Assembly: GCA_046330285.1 (NCBI GenBank)
Contig: JAXLSX010000006.1
Span: 122,810-186,809 of the forward strand
DNA length: 64,000 nt
Reading direction: 5' to 3'
Source: RHKX01 sp046330285
Lineage (GTDB): Bacteria > Actinomycetota > Thermoleophilia > Solirubrobacterales > 70-9
A program made the position numbers and the translations under genes. The notes beneath the pieces were generated by a model, which worked only from the letters and a program-made list of their open reading frames with translations, was not told the DNA's origin and ran no database searches. Position 1 is the stretch's first letter. Every line of letters begins with the position of its first letter. This document shows, piece by piece, positions 28,482 through 36,573 of the stretch.

Positions 28482-28498
28482 GCTTCGAAATCCGAAGC
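28482..28498. promoter_or_regulatory. Second inverted repeat before the NTF2-like gene
   Basis: GCTTCG-AAATC-CGAAGC (6+5+6). It lies 2 bp upstream of the AGGAG ribosome-binding site (28501-28505) of the plus-strand gene. Same half-site as 28439-28471, so both are probably bound by the HxlR-type protein. Confidence 0.5.
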
Positions 28499-28510
28499 AC
28501 AGGAGATCCC

Positions 28511-28915
28511 ATGACCGAATTGGTTCAGGCGCTCGCCGACGGCGACCGTGACGCGATCGACCTCTTGCTCGCCGATGACCCGCGCTTCAACAGTCCGGTT
28601 CGCACCTACGACGGCCGCGCCGACGTGCTGCACCTGCTGACCACGCTGGCGGGACTGTTCGACGAGGTGCGGCCGGTGCGCGAGTGGACCGGGGAAGCCG
28701 GCGCGGCGACCTTCGTTTCGGTCCGCACGGGCGATCAGGAGCTCGACGGAGTGATCGAGGAGCTTCACGGCGACGATGGACGAGTCGCCAGCGTGACCCT
28801 GATGCTGCGCCCGCTCGGCAGGCTGCTCGGCGCGATCGAGCAGATGGGCAAGGCACTCGAGCTCGCGCCCCTGCCCAGCGGCGCATCGGTAACTCGGCGC
28901 CCGAGCACTGGTTGA
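28511..28915 (+). CDS. NTF2-like/SnoaL-fold protein
   Basis: 134 residues. Pattern ELVQALADGDRDAIDLLLADDPRFNSPVRTYDGRADVLHLL is the helical entry and first strand of the SnoaL/NTF2-like cone fold, followed by sheet strands (AATFVSVRTGDQELDGVIEELH; RVASVTLMLRPL). Such proteins are small ligand-binding or isomerase-type pockets; catalytic residues are not evident. It has a good AGGAG site 5 nt before the ATG. Divergent from the HxlR gene across two palindromes, so probably under its control. Confidence 0.75.
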   Translation: MTELVQALADGDRDAIDLLLADDPRFNSPVRTYDGRADVLHLLTTLAGLFDEVRPVREWTGEAGAATFVSVRTGDQELDGVIEELHGDDGRVASVTLMLRPLGRLLGAIEQMGKALELAPLPSGASVTRRPSTG

Positions 28916-28997
28916 GCCGGGGCGGCGCTGGGCGCCTTGGAACCGACTTACTTACCCTGCTCGTTGTGTCCCGTGATTGCGGGAGCATCTCTTGATC

Positions 28998-29348
28998 ATG
29001 GGCCCGCTCGGTAGAGGCATTCGGATTGCATGCGTCCTCGTCGCCCTGGCGTTCGCGGTCTACGTCGTCGCAGCGGCAACGGTGTTCCTGCCGCCCAGGG
29101 GCGGCCTTGATGGTCCCTGCGCGATTGCCAGTAACAGCTGGTCGTCCAGCACCAGCAGCTGGCCCCCCGGCTACCAATGCACCTACCGCAACCTGCGCGA
29201 CGAGGTTGTACGGGTCGAGCGGCGCGAGGCCGGCTGGACCGATGAAGCCGTGATCGCGATCCTCGTCGCAGCGGCCCTTTCCCTGGCGGCAGGGATCGCA
29301 GGCAGCGCAAGGGGCAGGCGGCTCCTGCCTGAGCAGTCGAGGCCCTAG
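28998..29348 (+). CDS. Small two-TM hypothetical membrane protein
   Basis: 116 residues from the ATG at 28998. A TTG at 28992 is better spaced (6 nt) from the GGGAG at 28981-28985 and may be the true start. One helix near the N-terminus (IACVLVALAFAVYVVAAATVF), an external ~45-residue loop with Cys pair (PCAIAS...YQCTY), and a second helix (AVIAILVAAALSLAAGIAG). No family recognised and no functional clue from neighbours. Confidence 0.6.
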   Translation: MGPLGRGIRIACVLVALAFAVYVVAAATVFLPPRGGLDGPCAIASNSWSSSTSSWPPGYQCTYRNLRDEVVRVERREAGWTDEAVIAILVAAALSLAAGIAGSARGRRLLPEQSRP

Positions 29349-29410
29349 CCCTCTGACGCGTCCGGCATCGCCCGTGGCTAGCTCGAGCCTGGAGTGCACC
29401 AGAGAGAAAA

Positions 29411-29484
29411 TCGGGGCGACTGGATTTGAACCAGCGACCTTTCGACCCCCAGTCGAATGCGCTACCAAGCTGCGCCACGCCCCG
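29411..29484 (-). tRNA. tRNA-Pro (anticodon GGG)
   Basis: 74 nt cloverleaf: acceptor CGGGGCG/CGCCCCG, D-arm GCGC...GCGC, anticodon stem TTCGA/TCGAA with loop CTGGGGG (anticodon GGG), T-loop TTCAAAT, discriminator A. CCA is not encoded. A T-rich run follows the 3' end. Confidence 0.95.
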
Positions 29485-29552
29485 TGACGGCCGCCCATGA
29501 TGCCGCACCCGCCTCGTCGGCGTAGCGCGCCCTCGAGCTACGCGGGCGGATC

Positions 29553-29558
29553 TATAAT
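29553..29558 (+). promoter_or_regulatory. -10 box of the tRNA-Gly promoter
   Basis: TATAAT, a perfect consensus -10 hexamer, ends 11 bp before the mature 5' end of tRNA-Gly at 29570. No good -35 hexamer (TTGACA-like) is visible at the expected distance. Confidence 0.6.
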
Positions 29559-29569
29559 TCCGCGCATTC

Positions 29570-29641
29570 GCGGGTGAAGTGTTACCGGTTGCACGAAAGC
29601 CTTCCAAGCTTTAAGAACGAGTTCGAGTCTCGTCACCCGCT
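29570..29641 (+). tRNA. tRNA-Gly (anticodon TCC)
   Basis: 72 nt: acceptor GCGGGTG/CACCCGC, anticodon stem AAAGC/GCTTT with loop CTTCCAA (anticodon TCC), T-arm ACGAG-TTCGAGT-CTCGT, discriminator T. Its last 9 nt overlap the 3' end of the convergent MFS gene. Confidence 0.95.
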
Positions 29642-30862
29642 TGTAGGAGTCGTTGACGTTTCGGCGCACCCGGCTTCGTGGTCCGGGCTGAACGGCCGGC
29701 TCGCCGCAAGCGCGATCGCGAGGGCCGCGGATACGGCGGCGATGAATCCGTAAGCCGCGTCTGCGCTGAGGACCCCGAGCATCCATCCGCCCATCAGCGG
29801 ACCGATCGTGTACCCGAGTGCGTAGATCAGGTTGAGCCCGCCGTAGGCGAGGCCGCGGTCGGTCTCTCCGAATGTCTCGTCCAGCCATGGGATGGCGGCC
29901 GCGAAGACGATGCAGATGCCGATGGCGAGGACTGCGAGGGCGACCACGGCGCCGGCGAGCGCGGGCAGGGCGAGGAGAAGGAAGCCGGAGACGGTCATCA
30001 TCACGGCGCCGAGGAGGGCAACCGGGCGGCGTCCGATGCGATCGCCGGCGGTTCCGGCGAGCGGCGAGACGAAGGCGTCAGCGAGGGCGAGGCCGGCGAA
30101 GATGACGCCGATCGCGGTCGCAGTGGTGCCGAAGCTGCGGTCGAGATCGAGCGGTACGACGAAGTCGATCAGCCCGAGTAGGGCGGCGCCGACGATTGCG
30201 ATCGCGGCGGGCAGGGCGGCGCGCGGGCGGAGCAGCGAGCTGAAGGTCGAGCGCGGCCGGACCGGCTCGTCGTCGGGACCGGGCACAACGCGCGGCAGGA
30301 CGAAGTAGCCGACCGCGCACATCGACAGGGCGGCGACGCTGACGAGGATGAACGGCGCCTCGAAGGAGATGGCGCCGCCGGCGATGCCGCCGAGTGCCGG
30401 GCCGCCGATCGCTCCGAGGCTGTTGGCGGCGAGCGCGAAACCGATCGCCTCCCCCTTGCGACCCGGTCGGGCGAGGTCTGAGACGAGGGCGAGGGCGGCG
30501 ACCCAGCTCAGGGTCGAGCCGACACCCTGGACGGCGCGACCGGCAAGCAGCGGTGCGAGATCGCCCGATTCGGCGATCAGGATCGAGCCGAACGCCGTGA
30601 GGGTGAGGCCGCCGAGCAGCAGCGGCCGTCGCCCGAGCCGGTCGGCGAGGCGGCCGACCGGGATCGAGATGAAGAGGATCGGGATCGCGTAGGCGGCGAG
30701 GGCGAGGCCGAGTGCCTCGTCCCCGGCACCGGTGCGGCGCTCGATCTCGGGCAGGAGCGGCGCGACCATGCCGAGCAGCGCCGTCTCGAGCGCGATCGCC
30801 GAGATCGCGATCGTGAGGATCGCGCGACGGGAGCCGGGACGTCTGCTGGGGGCGGACGGCAT
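29633..30862 (-). CDS. MFS transporter, drug-efflux (DHA1)-like
   Basis: 409 residues, ~12 hydrophobic helices. The loop 2-3 signature GRLADRLGRRPLLLGG is the MFS motif A, repeated in the second half as GTAGDRIGRRPVALLG. The helix-5 antiporter-type glycine-rich stretch (NSLGAIGGPALGGIAGG) suggests efflux. Helix 1 begins ILTIAISAIALETALLGMVAPLLPEIE. Substrate unknown. The stop codon lies within the tRNA-Gly gene on the other strand. It begins 18 bp after the CAP-domain gene, so they may be cotranscribed. Confidence 0.9.
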   Translation of the reverse strand: MPSAPSRRPGSRRAILTIAISAIALETALLGMVAPLLPEIERRTGAGDEALGLALAAYAIPILFISIPVGRLADRLGRRPLLLGGLTLTAFGSILIAESGDLAPLLAGRAVQGVGSTLSWVAALALVSDLARPGRKGEAIGFALAANSLGAIGGPALGGIAGGAISFEAPFILVSVAALSMCAVGYFVLPRVVPGPDDEPVRPRSTFSSLLRPRAALPAAIAIVGAALLGLIDFVVPLDLDRSFGTTATAIGVIFAGLALADAFVSPLAGTAGDRIGRRPVALLGAVMMTVSGFLLLALPALAGAVVALAVLAIGICIVFAAAIPWLDETFGETDRGLAYGGLNLIYALGYTIGPLMGGWMLGVLSADAAYGFIAAVSAALAIALAASRPFSPDHEAGCAETSTTPTSG

Positions 30863-30880
30863 CCGCCCACCGTAGGGCAG

Positions 30881-31432
30881 CTATCGCTTGTAACCGAAGT
30901 CGGTGGTGTACGTGGCGCCGTCACGGGAGCGGCCGGAGCCGGGCGTTCCCGACTTCACCGCCACCCCGATGTGCTGGTAGGCGCCGTTGAGGATGTTCGC
31001 CCTGTGCCCGGAGCTGTGCATCCACATGTCGACGATCTTGCGCGGCGACCCGTAGCTGCCGGACCCGTAGGCGATGTTCTCGCCGACGCCCCACGAGCAG
31101 TTACACGGCAGATAGTCGGCGGCCGTCAGCCGGCCGACGAGGTCCTTCTCACCCGGGCACTCGTGCGAGAAGCAGCCCGACTTGACCATCCTCCGATTGT
31201 GCTTGCGCGCCGCCTCGGCCTGGGAGCGCTGGCGGTGCAGGGGCCGGAGGCCGTGGCTCCGCCGCTCCTTGTTGAGCAGGCAGAAGACGGCCTTCGAGGC
31301 CCGCTTCTCCGACAGCTTCGCGGGCCTCGCGTCGCCGCCCTTGCACTGCGCCGCGGCCGCCTCGCCGGGCAGGAGAGCGAGGGCGATCAGGAGGAAGGCG
31401 GCGGCGAGGGCGCTGCGGACGAGGCGCGACAC
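30881..31432 (-). CDS. Secreted CAP/SCP-domain protein
   Basis: 183 residues with a signal peptide (LAAAFLLIALALLPGEAAA). The CAP fold is marked by LLNKERRSHGLRPL, AARKHNRRMVKSGCFSHECPG (His-x-Glu type pocket), GVGENIAYGSGSYGSPRKIVDMWMHSSGHRANILN (second Glu and His) and YTTDFGYKR at the end. It resembles bacterial YkwD/SCP-like extracellular proteins, whose function is usually unknown (lipid binding or proteolysis have been proposed for the family). Four cysteines in the mature part suggest disulfides. Confidence 0.9.
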   Translation of the reverse strand: MSRLVRSALAAAFLLIALALLPGEAAAAQCKGGDARPAKLSEKRASKAVFCLLNKERRSHGLRPLHRQRSQAEAARKHNRRMVKSGCFSHECPGEKDLVGRLTAADYLPCNCSWGVGENIAYGSGSYGSPRKIVDMWMHSSGHRANILNGAYQHIGVAVKSGTPGSGRSRDGATYTTDFGYKR

Positions 31433-31523
31433 ATAGATGTCGTCGTCGGGCCCAAGCGGACGGTGAAGTGATCGAGCGGCGGATGGACCGGCGTCCGGCC
31501 GTTCATATGCCGGAAAAGGTTGA

Positions 31524-31596
31524 CGGGGCAGCCAGGACTCGAACCTGAATCACCGGTTTTGGAGACCGGCATGTTAGCCATTGACACCACTGCCCC
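31524..31596 (-). tRNA. tRNA-Trp (anticodon CCA)
   Basis: 73 nt: acceptor GGGGCAG/CTGCCCC, anticodon stem CCGGT/ACCGG with loop CTCCAAA (anticodon CCA), T-loop TTCGAGT, discriminator G. CCA end not encoded. Confidence 0.95.
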
Positions 31597-31627
31597 AAAG
31601 GGGCGGTGATCGTAGCGTGGAGAGGAA

Positions 31628-31711
31628 TGCGGGCGGAGGGACTCGAACCCCCAAGCTCTTGCGAGCACCGGCACCTAAAGCCGGCGTGTCTACCAATTTC
31701 ACCACGCCCGC
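31628..31711 (-). tRNA. tRNA-Leu (anticodon TAG)
   Basis: 84 nt with the long class II variable arm (TGCTCGCAAGAGC). Acceptor GCGGGCG/CGCCCGC, anticodon stem CCGGC/GCCGG with loop TTTAGGT, T-loop TTCGAGT, discriminator A. 31 bp upstream of tRNA-Trp on the same strand. Confidence 0.95.
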
Positions 31712-31781
31712 TCGCGCCGCCAGTCTAGGCCGCATGTGCGGGTTGCAGCGTGCGACCGCCGAAGTTCATATGCTTGCCGCG

Positions 31782-32426
31782 ATGGCCAAGCCACTGGGTT
31801 ATCAGGCAAGGGAGGGGTACGAGCTCTGGCACCCGAACAGGGAGAAGGCCGAGTCGACGACCACGAAGTCGATCGTCGCGGTCGTCCTGCTGATCTCGGC
31901 CGCCCTGCTCGTGATCATCACCCTCGGCGGCTGGGACCGCCTGCAGAGCACCACCGTCGGCCTGATGACGATCGGCTGGGCGCTCCTCTACGTCATCTTC
32001 GCCTTCCTCGTCCTGCGCTGGAACCGCGGCGTCCTTCCCGTGGCGGCCGCACTCTCGGTGCTGATGATCATCTTCGCGGCGGTGGCCGCCGGCGGCTGGT
32101 TCGCGCGCGACAAGCCCGGCCTCGAGTCGCCCGCCCTCCCCGAGGACCTGCTCGGCCTACTCACCCTGATCGTCATCCCCGTCCAGCTCCTGCTGCTGAT
32201 CGTCGCGATGATCGGCTTCAACCAGGCCTGGAACGTCGAGGAGGAGCGCCCGATCGGCGATCACTCCCCTCCCCCGTCCCCACCGGGCGGCGGCGAAACG
32301 GTCACCGGGCCGCGCGCGGAGGAGCCCGCCACCGACCTCCCGCCCGAGGAGCAGCGCACCAACCCGGCGCTGATCGAAGAGGACGGCGACGACTGGGACG
32401 GCACCCAGCCGAGCCCCGCCGTCTGA
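31782..32426 (+). CDS. Hypothetical four-TM membrane protein with disordered tail
   Basis: 214 residues from the ATG at 31782; an in-frame ATG four codons upstream (31770) is possible. Four hydrophobic segments follow a basic start: SIVAVVLLISAALLVIITLGG, VGLMTIGWALLYVIFAFLVL, VLPVAAALSVLMIIFAAVAA and LLTLIVIPVQLLLLIVAMIGF. The last ~60 residues are acidic and Pro-rich (PPPSPPGGGE...EEDGDDWDG). No family or enzymatic motif recognised. Convergent with the SRAP gene (6 bp). Confidence 0.7.
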   Translation: MAKPLGYQAREGYELWHPNREKAESTTTKSIVAVVLLISAALLVIITLGGWDRLQSTTVGLMTIGWALLYVIFAFLVLRWNRGVLPVAAALSVLMIIFAAVAAGGWFARDKPGLESPALPEDLLGLLTLIVIPVQLLLLIVAMIGFNQAWNVEEERPIGDHSPPPSPPGGGETVTGPRAEEPATDLPPEEQRTNPALIEEDGDDWDGTQPSPAV

Positions 32427-32432
32427 GCACCC

Positions 32433-33125
32433 TCAGAACAGCTTCATCGGCGGCTCGAGCAGGTGCGGCCCGTCCTCGCGGACGTCGTTGACCGCGTCCC
32501 CCACCTCGCGCGGCACAAGCGCATCGTCGGGCGCCGGGCGCAGCAGCTCGAGCAGGTCGCCCGTCTTCGCCGCCGGATCGATCCACGCGCCCTCGGCCTC
32601 CCTGCTCAACACGACCGGCATCCGATCGTGCACCGGCTTGACGACGTCGTTCGGCTCGCAAGTGATCAGCGCGCAGCTCACGAGCGGTGGCTCGTCCTTG
32701 CGCGTGATCCGCGCCCAGACGCCGGCGAACGCGAACAGCTCCCCGCCCTGCTCGCCCGACGGACTGAACCAGATCGGCTGCTTTCCCTCCGGGTCGCGGC
32801 GCCACTCGTAGAAGCCGTCGGCCGGGATCAGGCAGCGCCGCTCCTCGAACGACTCGCGGAAGGCCGGCTGCGTCGCCACCGTCTCGGCCCGCGCGTTGAT
32901 GAGCGGCCGCTGCCCCTTCCGCTCGGCCCAGTGCCCCGGCACCAGCCCCCAGCGCAGGACGCCGCCCTCGTTCCGTCCCTCCTCCCCGCGCCTGATCGCC
33001 AACACCGGATCGGTCGGCGCGATGTTGAACCGCGGCCGGTCGTCGATCTCGAAGTCGGCGTCGAGGTCGAACCGCGACGCCAGCCGCCGCGGGTTCGGGT
33101 TCGTCAGCGTGAAGCGTCCGCACAT
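32433..33125 (-). CDS. SOS response-associated peptidase (SRAP/HMCES/YedK)
   Basis: 230 residues from the ATG at 33125, required because Cys2 is the catalytic residue (MCGRFTLT). RFNIAPT, LRWGLVPGHW, NARAETVATQPAFRES (Asn/Arg/Glu pocket), RRCLIPADGFYEW (Glu) and PVHDRMPVVL (His) appear in family order. HMCES/YedK proteins form a stable thiazolidine link from Cys2 to abasic sites in single-stranded DNA, protecting replication forks. No umuC or imuB is adjacent. Start correction matters: an upstream in-frame codon would bury Cys2. Confidence 0.96.
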   Translation of the reverse strand: MCGRFTLTNPNPRRLASRFDLDADFEIDDRPRFNIAPTDPVLAIRRGEEGRNEGGVLRWGLVPGHWAERKGQRPLINARAETVATQPAFRESFEERRCLIPADGFYEWRRDPEGKQPIWFSPSGEQGGELFAFAGVWARITRKDEPPLVSCALITCEPNDVVKPVHDRMPVVLSREAEGAWIDPAAKTGDLLELLRPAPDDALVPREVGDAVNDVREDGPHLLEPPMKLF

Positions 33126-33199
33126 GCCCGGCAAGCTAGCGGCCGCCCGCGACGGGCCCACCTCCCCGCCCCGCGTTCACTGCGGATAGTGTTCGCGCC

Positions 33200-34723
33200 G
33201 TGAGAAGGCAGGGTCTCATGCTGATGCTGGCGGCGGTCTGCGCGCTCGCCTTCGGGGCCGCGTCCGCGTCCGCCCGGACGACGACGATCGAGTCCTTCGA
33301 CGGCACCACGATCAAGGTCAACTTCTTCCCGACCGACGCCGTCAGCGGCGGCGGCCGCGCCCCGACCGTCCTCTTCGGCCCCGGCTGGAGCTCACCCGGC
33401 GACACCGACCCGGAGAGCGCGACCGACCCGACGATCGGCGCCATCGGCGTCGGCCCCCTGCGCGCCGCCGGCTACAACGTCCTCACCTGGGACCCCCGCG
33501 GCTTCGGCGATTCCGGCGGCGTCGTCCAGGTCGACAGTCCCGACGCCGAGGCCCGCGACGTCAAGCGGCTCGTCAGCTTCGTCGCCCGCCAGCCCGAGGC
33601 GAAGCTCGACGGCCGCCGCGACCCGCGCGTCGGCATGACCGGCGCCTCCTACGGCGGCGGCATCCAGCTCAGCGCCGCCGCCATCGACCGCCGGATCGAC
33701 GTCATCGCACCCGACATCGCCTGGAACTCCCTGCGCACCAGCCTCTACCAGGACGACACCTTCAAGTCCGGCTGGGGATCGATCCTCTACGCGCTCGGCA
33801 AGGCGAACGGCAATCTTGACCCCCACATCGACAGCGCCTTCTCCGCCGGATCGACGACCGGCCGGATCTCGAGCGAGGACGAGCAGTGGTTCGCCGACCG
33901 CGGCCCCGACCGCCTCGTCAAGAAGATCCGCATCCCCACCTTCCTCCTGCAGGGAACCGTCGACACCCTCTTCCCGCTCGACGAGGCCATCGCCAACTAC
34001 CGCACCCTCAGCCGCAGCGACGTGCCGCTGAAGATGCTCTGGTTCTGCGGCGGCCACGGCTCCTGCCTCACCGACCAGGGCAACACCGGCCGGATCGAGA
34101 AGGCGACCCTCGCCTGGCTCGACCGCTGGCTCGCCCGCGACCGCTCCGTGCGCACCGGCCCCGGATTCGAATGGATCGACCAGGACGGCAAGCGCTTCAC
34201 CGCCAAGCGCTACCCACGCCCCGCCCGCATGATCGAGGCGACCGGAGAGGGCACCCTCCCGGTCCAGCAGGCCGGCGGCTCCGGCCCCTCCGGCCCCGGC
34301 CCCGGCGTCGTCGGCGCGATCGCCGGCATCACCAACGGCACCCGCGCCCTCAACGCCGTCAACATCGAGGTCGAGGGCAAGCGCGCCGATCGCGAAATCG
34401 TCGGCACCCCTCGCATCCGCCTCGACTACAGCGGCACCGCAACCGACCCCGACACCCGCATCTTCGCCCAGCTCGTCGACGACGAGACCGGCATCGTCCT
34501 CGGCAACCAGGTCACGCCGATCCCCGTCCGCCTCGACGGCAAGCGCCACGTCGTCCGGCGCCCGCTCGAGGCGATCGCCCACACCCTCCACCCCGGGTCC
34601 GGCGTCATCCTTCAGATCATGGCGAGCGCCACCAACTGGGGCCCGCAGCGTTCAGCGGGCGCCGTCGACCTCGACGAGGCGACGGTCAGGCTGCCGGTCG
34701 TGAAGGCGAAGTCGAAGCGCTGA
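33200..34723 (+). CDS. Secreted CocE/S15-like alpha/beta hydrolase
   Basis: 507 residues, GTG start. The signal peptide ends near ASASA. An alpha/beta-hydrolase core begins TTTIESFDGTTIKVNFFPT, with YNVLTWDPRGFGDSGG, nucleophile GASYGGG, acid QGTVDTLFPLDEA and His in FCGGHGSC. The C-terminal third (~370-500) is a jelly-roll beta domain (PRIRLDYSGTATDPDTRIFAQLVDD...HTLHPGSGVILQI), as in X-Pro dipeptidyl-peptidase/CocE esterase (S15) proteins. It would hydrolyse esters or X-Pro peptides outside the cell. Specificity unknown. Confidence 0.88.
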   Translation: MRRQGLMLMLAAVCALAFGAASASARTTTIESFDGTTIKVNFFPTDAVSGGGRAPTVLFGPGWSSPGDTDPESATDPTIGAIGVGPLRAAGYNVLTWDPRGFGDSGGVVQVDSPDAEARDVKRLVSFVARQPEAKLDGRRDPRVGMTGASYGGGIQLSAAAIDRRIDVIAPDIAWNSLRTSLYQDDTFKSGWGSILYALGKANGNLDPHIDSAFSAGSTTGRISSEDEQWFADRGPDRLVKKIRIPTFLLQGTVDTLFPLDEAIANYRTLSRSDVPLKMLWFCGGHGSCLTDQGNTGRIEKATLAWLDRWLARDRSVRTGPGFEWIDQDGKRFTAKRYPRPARMIEATGEGTLPVQQAGGSGPSGPGPGVVGAIAGITNGTRALNAVNIEVEGKRADREIVGTPRIRLDYSGTATDPDTRIFAQLVDDETGIVLGNQVTPIPVRLDGKRHVVRRPLEAIAHTLHPGSGVILQIMASATNWGPQRSAGAVDLDEATVRLPVVKAKSKR

Positions 34724-34751
34724 CGTCTCCGGCACCCGGAGCCATCGTCGA

Positions 34752-34834
34752 TACCGGAGGTGGGATTCGAACCCACACGTCCTTTCGGACAATCGATTTT
34801 GAGTCGATCGCGTCTGCCATTCCGCCACTCCGGC
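34752..34834 (-). tRNA. tRNA-Leu (anticodon CAA)
   Basis: 83 nt class II tRNA: acceptor GCCGGAG/CTCCGGT (one G-U pair), anticodon stem ATCGA/TCGAT with loop CTCAAAA (anticodon CAA), long variable arm TGTCCGAAAGGACG, T-loop TTCGAAT, discriminator A. Confidence 0.95.
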
Positions 34835-34847
34835 CGGCCCGCCCAAT

Positions 34848-35913
34848 CTAGCCGCGGCGGCGGGGCGCCGGCTTCATCGCCCGGCTCGCCGCATTGAGGA
34901 TGTCCTGCGGATCGCCCGAGCTCCCGTCGAGCTCCGCCACCCCGACGTGAAGCCGGACCGGCCGGCCGTCGGGACGGATGCAGGACCGCGCCACCTCGCC
35001 GTCGAGCCGGTCGGCAAAGGCCGCCGCGTCGCTGCCGTCGACGTCGGCGAGGATCACGAACTCGTCGCCACCCCAGCGAAAGCAGGCGTCGGGCGCTCGC
35101 ACGGCTGCCGCGATCGCAGCCGCCACCTCGCGCAGCAGCGCGTCGCCGGCGACGAGGCCGTGGCCGTCGTTGACCGACTTGAACTCCTCGACGTCGGCGA
35201 CGATCACGCTCACTCGCCGATCGGTCCGCGCCGCCCCTGTGCCCGGCGATCTCGAGCGCCTCGTCGAAGGCGCGGCGGTTACCGAGCCCGGTGAGCGGAT
35301 CGGCTCGGGCCAAGAGGCGAGCCTGCTCGCCGCGCTCGAGCAGCGCCGCCCGCTCGAGCCGCTGCCGCGCGAGCAGCACCGACACCGACAGCCCCAGCCC
35401 GCTCCAGATCAGCACCCGCGCCACCTGGTCGATTACGAGCACGTCCGCGTCCCAGGCCAACGGCAGCAGCAAGGCCACCGCGATGGCCGCCATGTAAGGC
35501 GGCAGCACCCGCGGCGGGAACGACGCGGCGACGTAGATCGCGCCGACGAGCAAGAGCTCCGAGTAGGGGGCGTCGGGGCCCGCCAGCCAGTTGAGAAGGG
35601 TCGTCGTCACGATCCCGACGTAGCCCGCGGCGAGGATCACCCTCCAGTCCGGCCGGAAGATGACCGCCCCCCGGAACATCGCCAGCCCGCAACCGGCGGC
35701 GGCCAGGATGATCACCCCGGCGACGACCCAGCCCGCCGCGCCGAGCGACGACTCGTCCGGCGGCGCGAACGGCAACATCACGGCGGCCAGTGCCGCACCG
35801 CACAGCCAGAAGATCCCGCCGACGCGCCGCACGCGATCGATGTCGGTCGCCGCGTACAGATCCGCGCTGTTGACTGCGAACAACCGCCGCCAGGTGAGTT
35901 CAGACTCCCCCAT
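34848..35913 (-). pseudogene. Membrane GGDEF (diguanylate cyclase) gene with an internal frameshift
   Basis: Reading from the ATG at 35913, ~200 residues contain five or six helices, then ARADPLTGLGNRRAFDEALEIAG, the start of a GGDEF domain. After ~35250 that frame becomes non-protein-like. The next frame supplies the missing part: RTDRRVSVIVADVEEFKSVNDGHG, RAPDACFRWGGDEFVILADVD and the C-terminus at 34848. GGDEF and the I-site RxxD (RAPD, five residues before) are intact, so one indel near 35235-35260 (GGGCACAGGGGCGG) separates two otherwise good halves. It is either a recent pseudogene or a base error. Product would make c-di-GMP at the membrane. Confidence 0.8.
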
Positions 35914-35952
35914 ACCCGGCGGGCAGACTAGCCGCCCGCGCTGTGCCCGGCG

Positions 35953-36204
35953 TCAGCTCCGCGTGTTGACGGCGATGATCGCCCCGACCGCCGTCGCGCA
36001 GATCGCGCCGAAGACGACCCACTCCGACCAGTTGTCGAGGTCGAACAGAGCGCTGTAGACGAGCATCGCGAGGACCAGCAGCATCACCCCGGTGAGGATC
36101 TGCAGATGACGCTCCTGCCGCTTCAGCTTTTCCTGGTGCGGCAGCTCGTTCGTCGGCGTCCGCAGGTGATGCTCACGGTGGTGGCTCTCCTGCGGGTCGG
36201 TCAT
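35953..36204 (-). CDS. Small two-TM hypothetical protein
   Basis: 83 residues. A His-rich, charged N-terminus (MTDPQESHHREHHLRTPTNE) is followed by a short amphipathic helix and two TM segments: ILTGVMLLVLAMLVYSALF and WVVFGAICATAVGAIIAV. The ATG overlaps the stop of the upstream 2TM gene by 4 bp (ATGA), so they are co-translated, and the GGDEF gene starts 39 bp downstream. No family named; the N-terminal His cluster could bind metal, but that is a guess. Confidence 0.7.
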   Translation of the reverse strand: MTDPQESHHREHHLRTPTNELPHQEKLKRQERHLQILTGVMLLVLAMLVYSALFDLDNWSEWVVFGAICATAVGAIIAVNTRS

Positions 36205-36473
36205 CCCTGCTTGTCCATCTCCCGCTGGATCTCCTCTTCGGTGATCGCCCGGTTGCGCGGCCCGTACGCCTGCCAGGCCGTCGTTATCAGGGCGATCCCG
36301 AGCCCGAAGACGACCCAGATCGGCCAGAAGTAGCCACCACCGCTGAGCGCCCAGATCACGATCATCAGGGCGAGCACGCCGACGGCCGTGATCAGCAGAC
36401 TGCGGAACGCCCGCTGCGCCTTGAGCCGGCGAAGCGCCTGCTCGCGAGGGCCGTTCTCCTCGGTATCAGCCAT
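36201..36473 (-). CDS. 2TM-domain small membrane protein
   Basis: 90 residues from the ATG at 36473 (MADTEENGP); a start two codons earlier is possible. Basic N-terminal helix (REQALRRLKAQRAFRSLLITAVGVLALMIVIWALSGGGYFWPIWVVFGLGIALI) then a charged tail (AITEEEIQREMDKQ). The pattern 'short cytoplasmic helix + TM + xxYFWPxWxxxGWGI + TM' is that of the bacterial 2TM domain (PF13239-like). Function unknown. First of a minus-strand unit with the 83-aa protein and the GGDEF gene. Confidence 0.8.
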   Translation of the reverse strand: MADTEENGPREQALRRLKAQRAFRSLLITAVGVLALMIVIWALSGGGYFWPIWVVFGLGIALITTAWQAYGPRNRAITEEEIQREMDKQG

Positions 36474-36573
36474 CGCCACGCAGTCTATCCGCGCGCCGGA
36501 TGGAGTCAGCCGGGCCGAAGCGCGCGCCGGACTGCCATCCTGGGGCCATCGCCGCCACGACTAACAGCCACAG

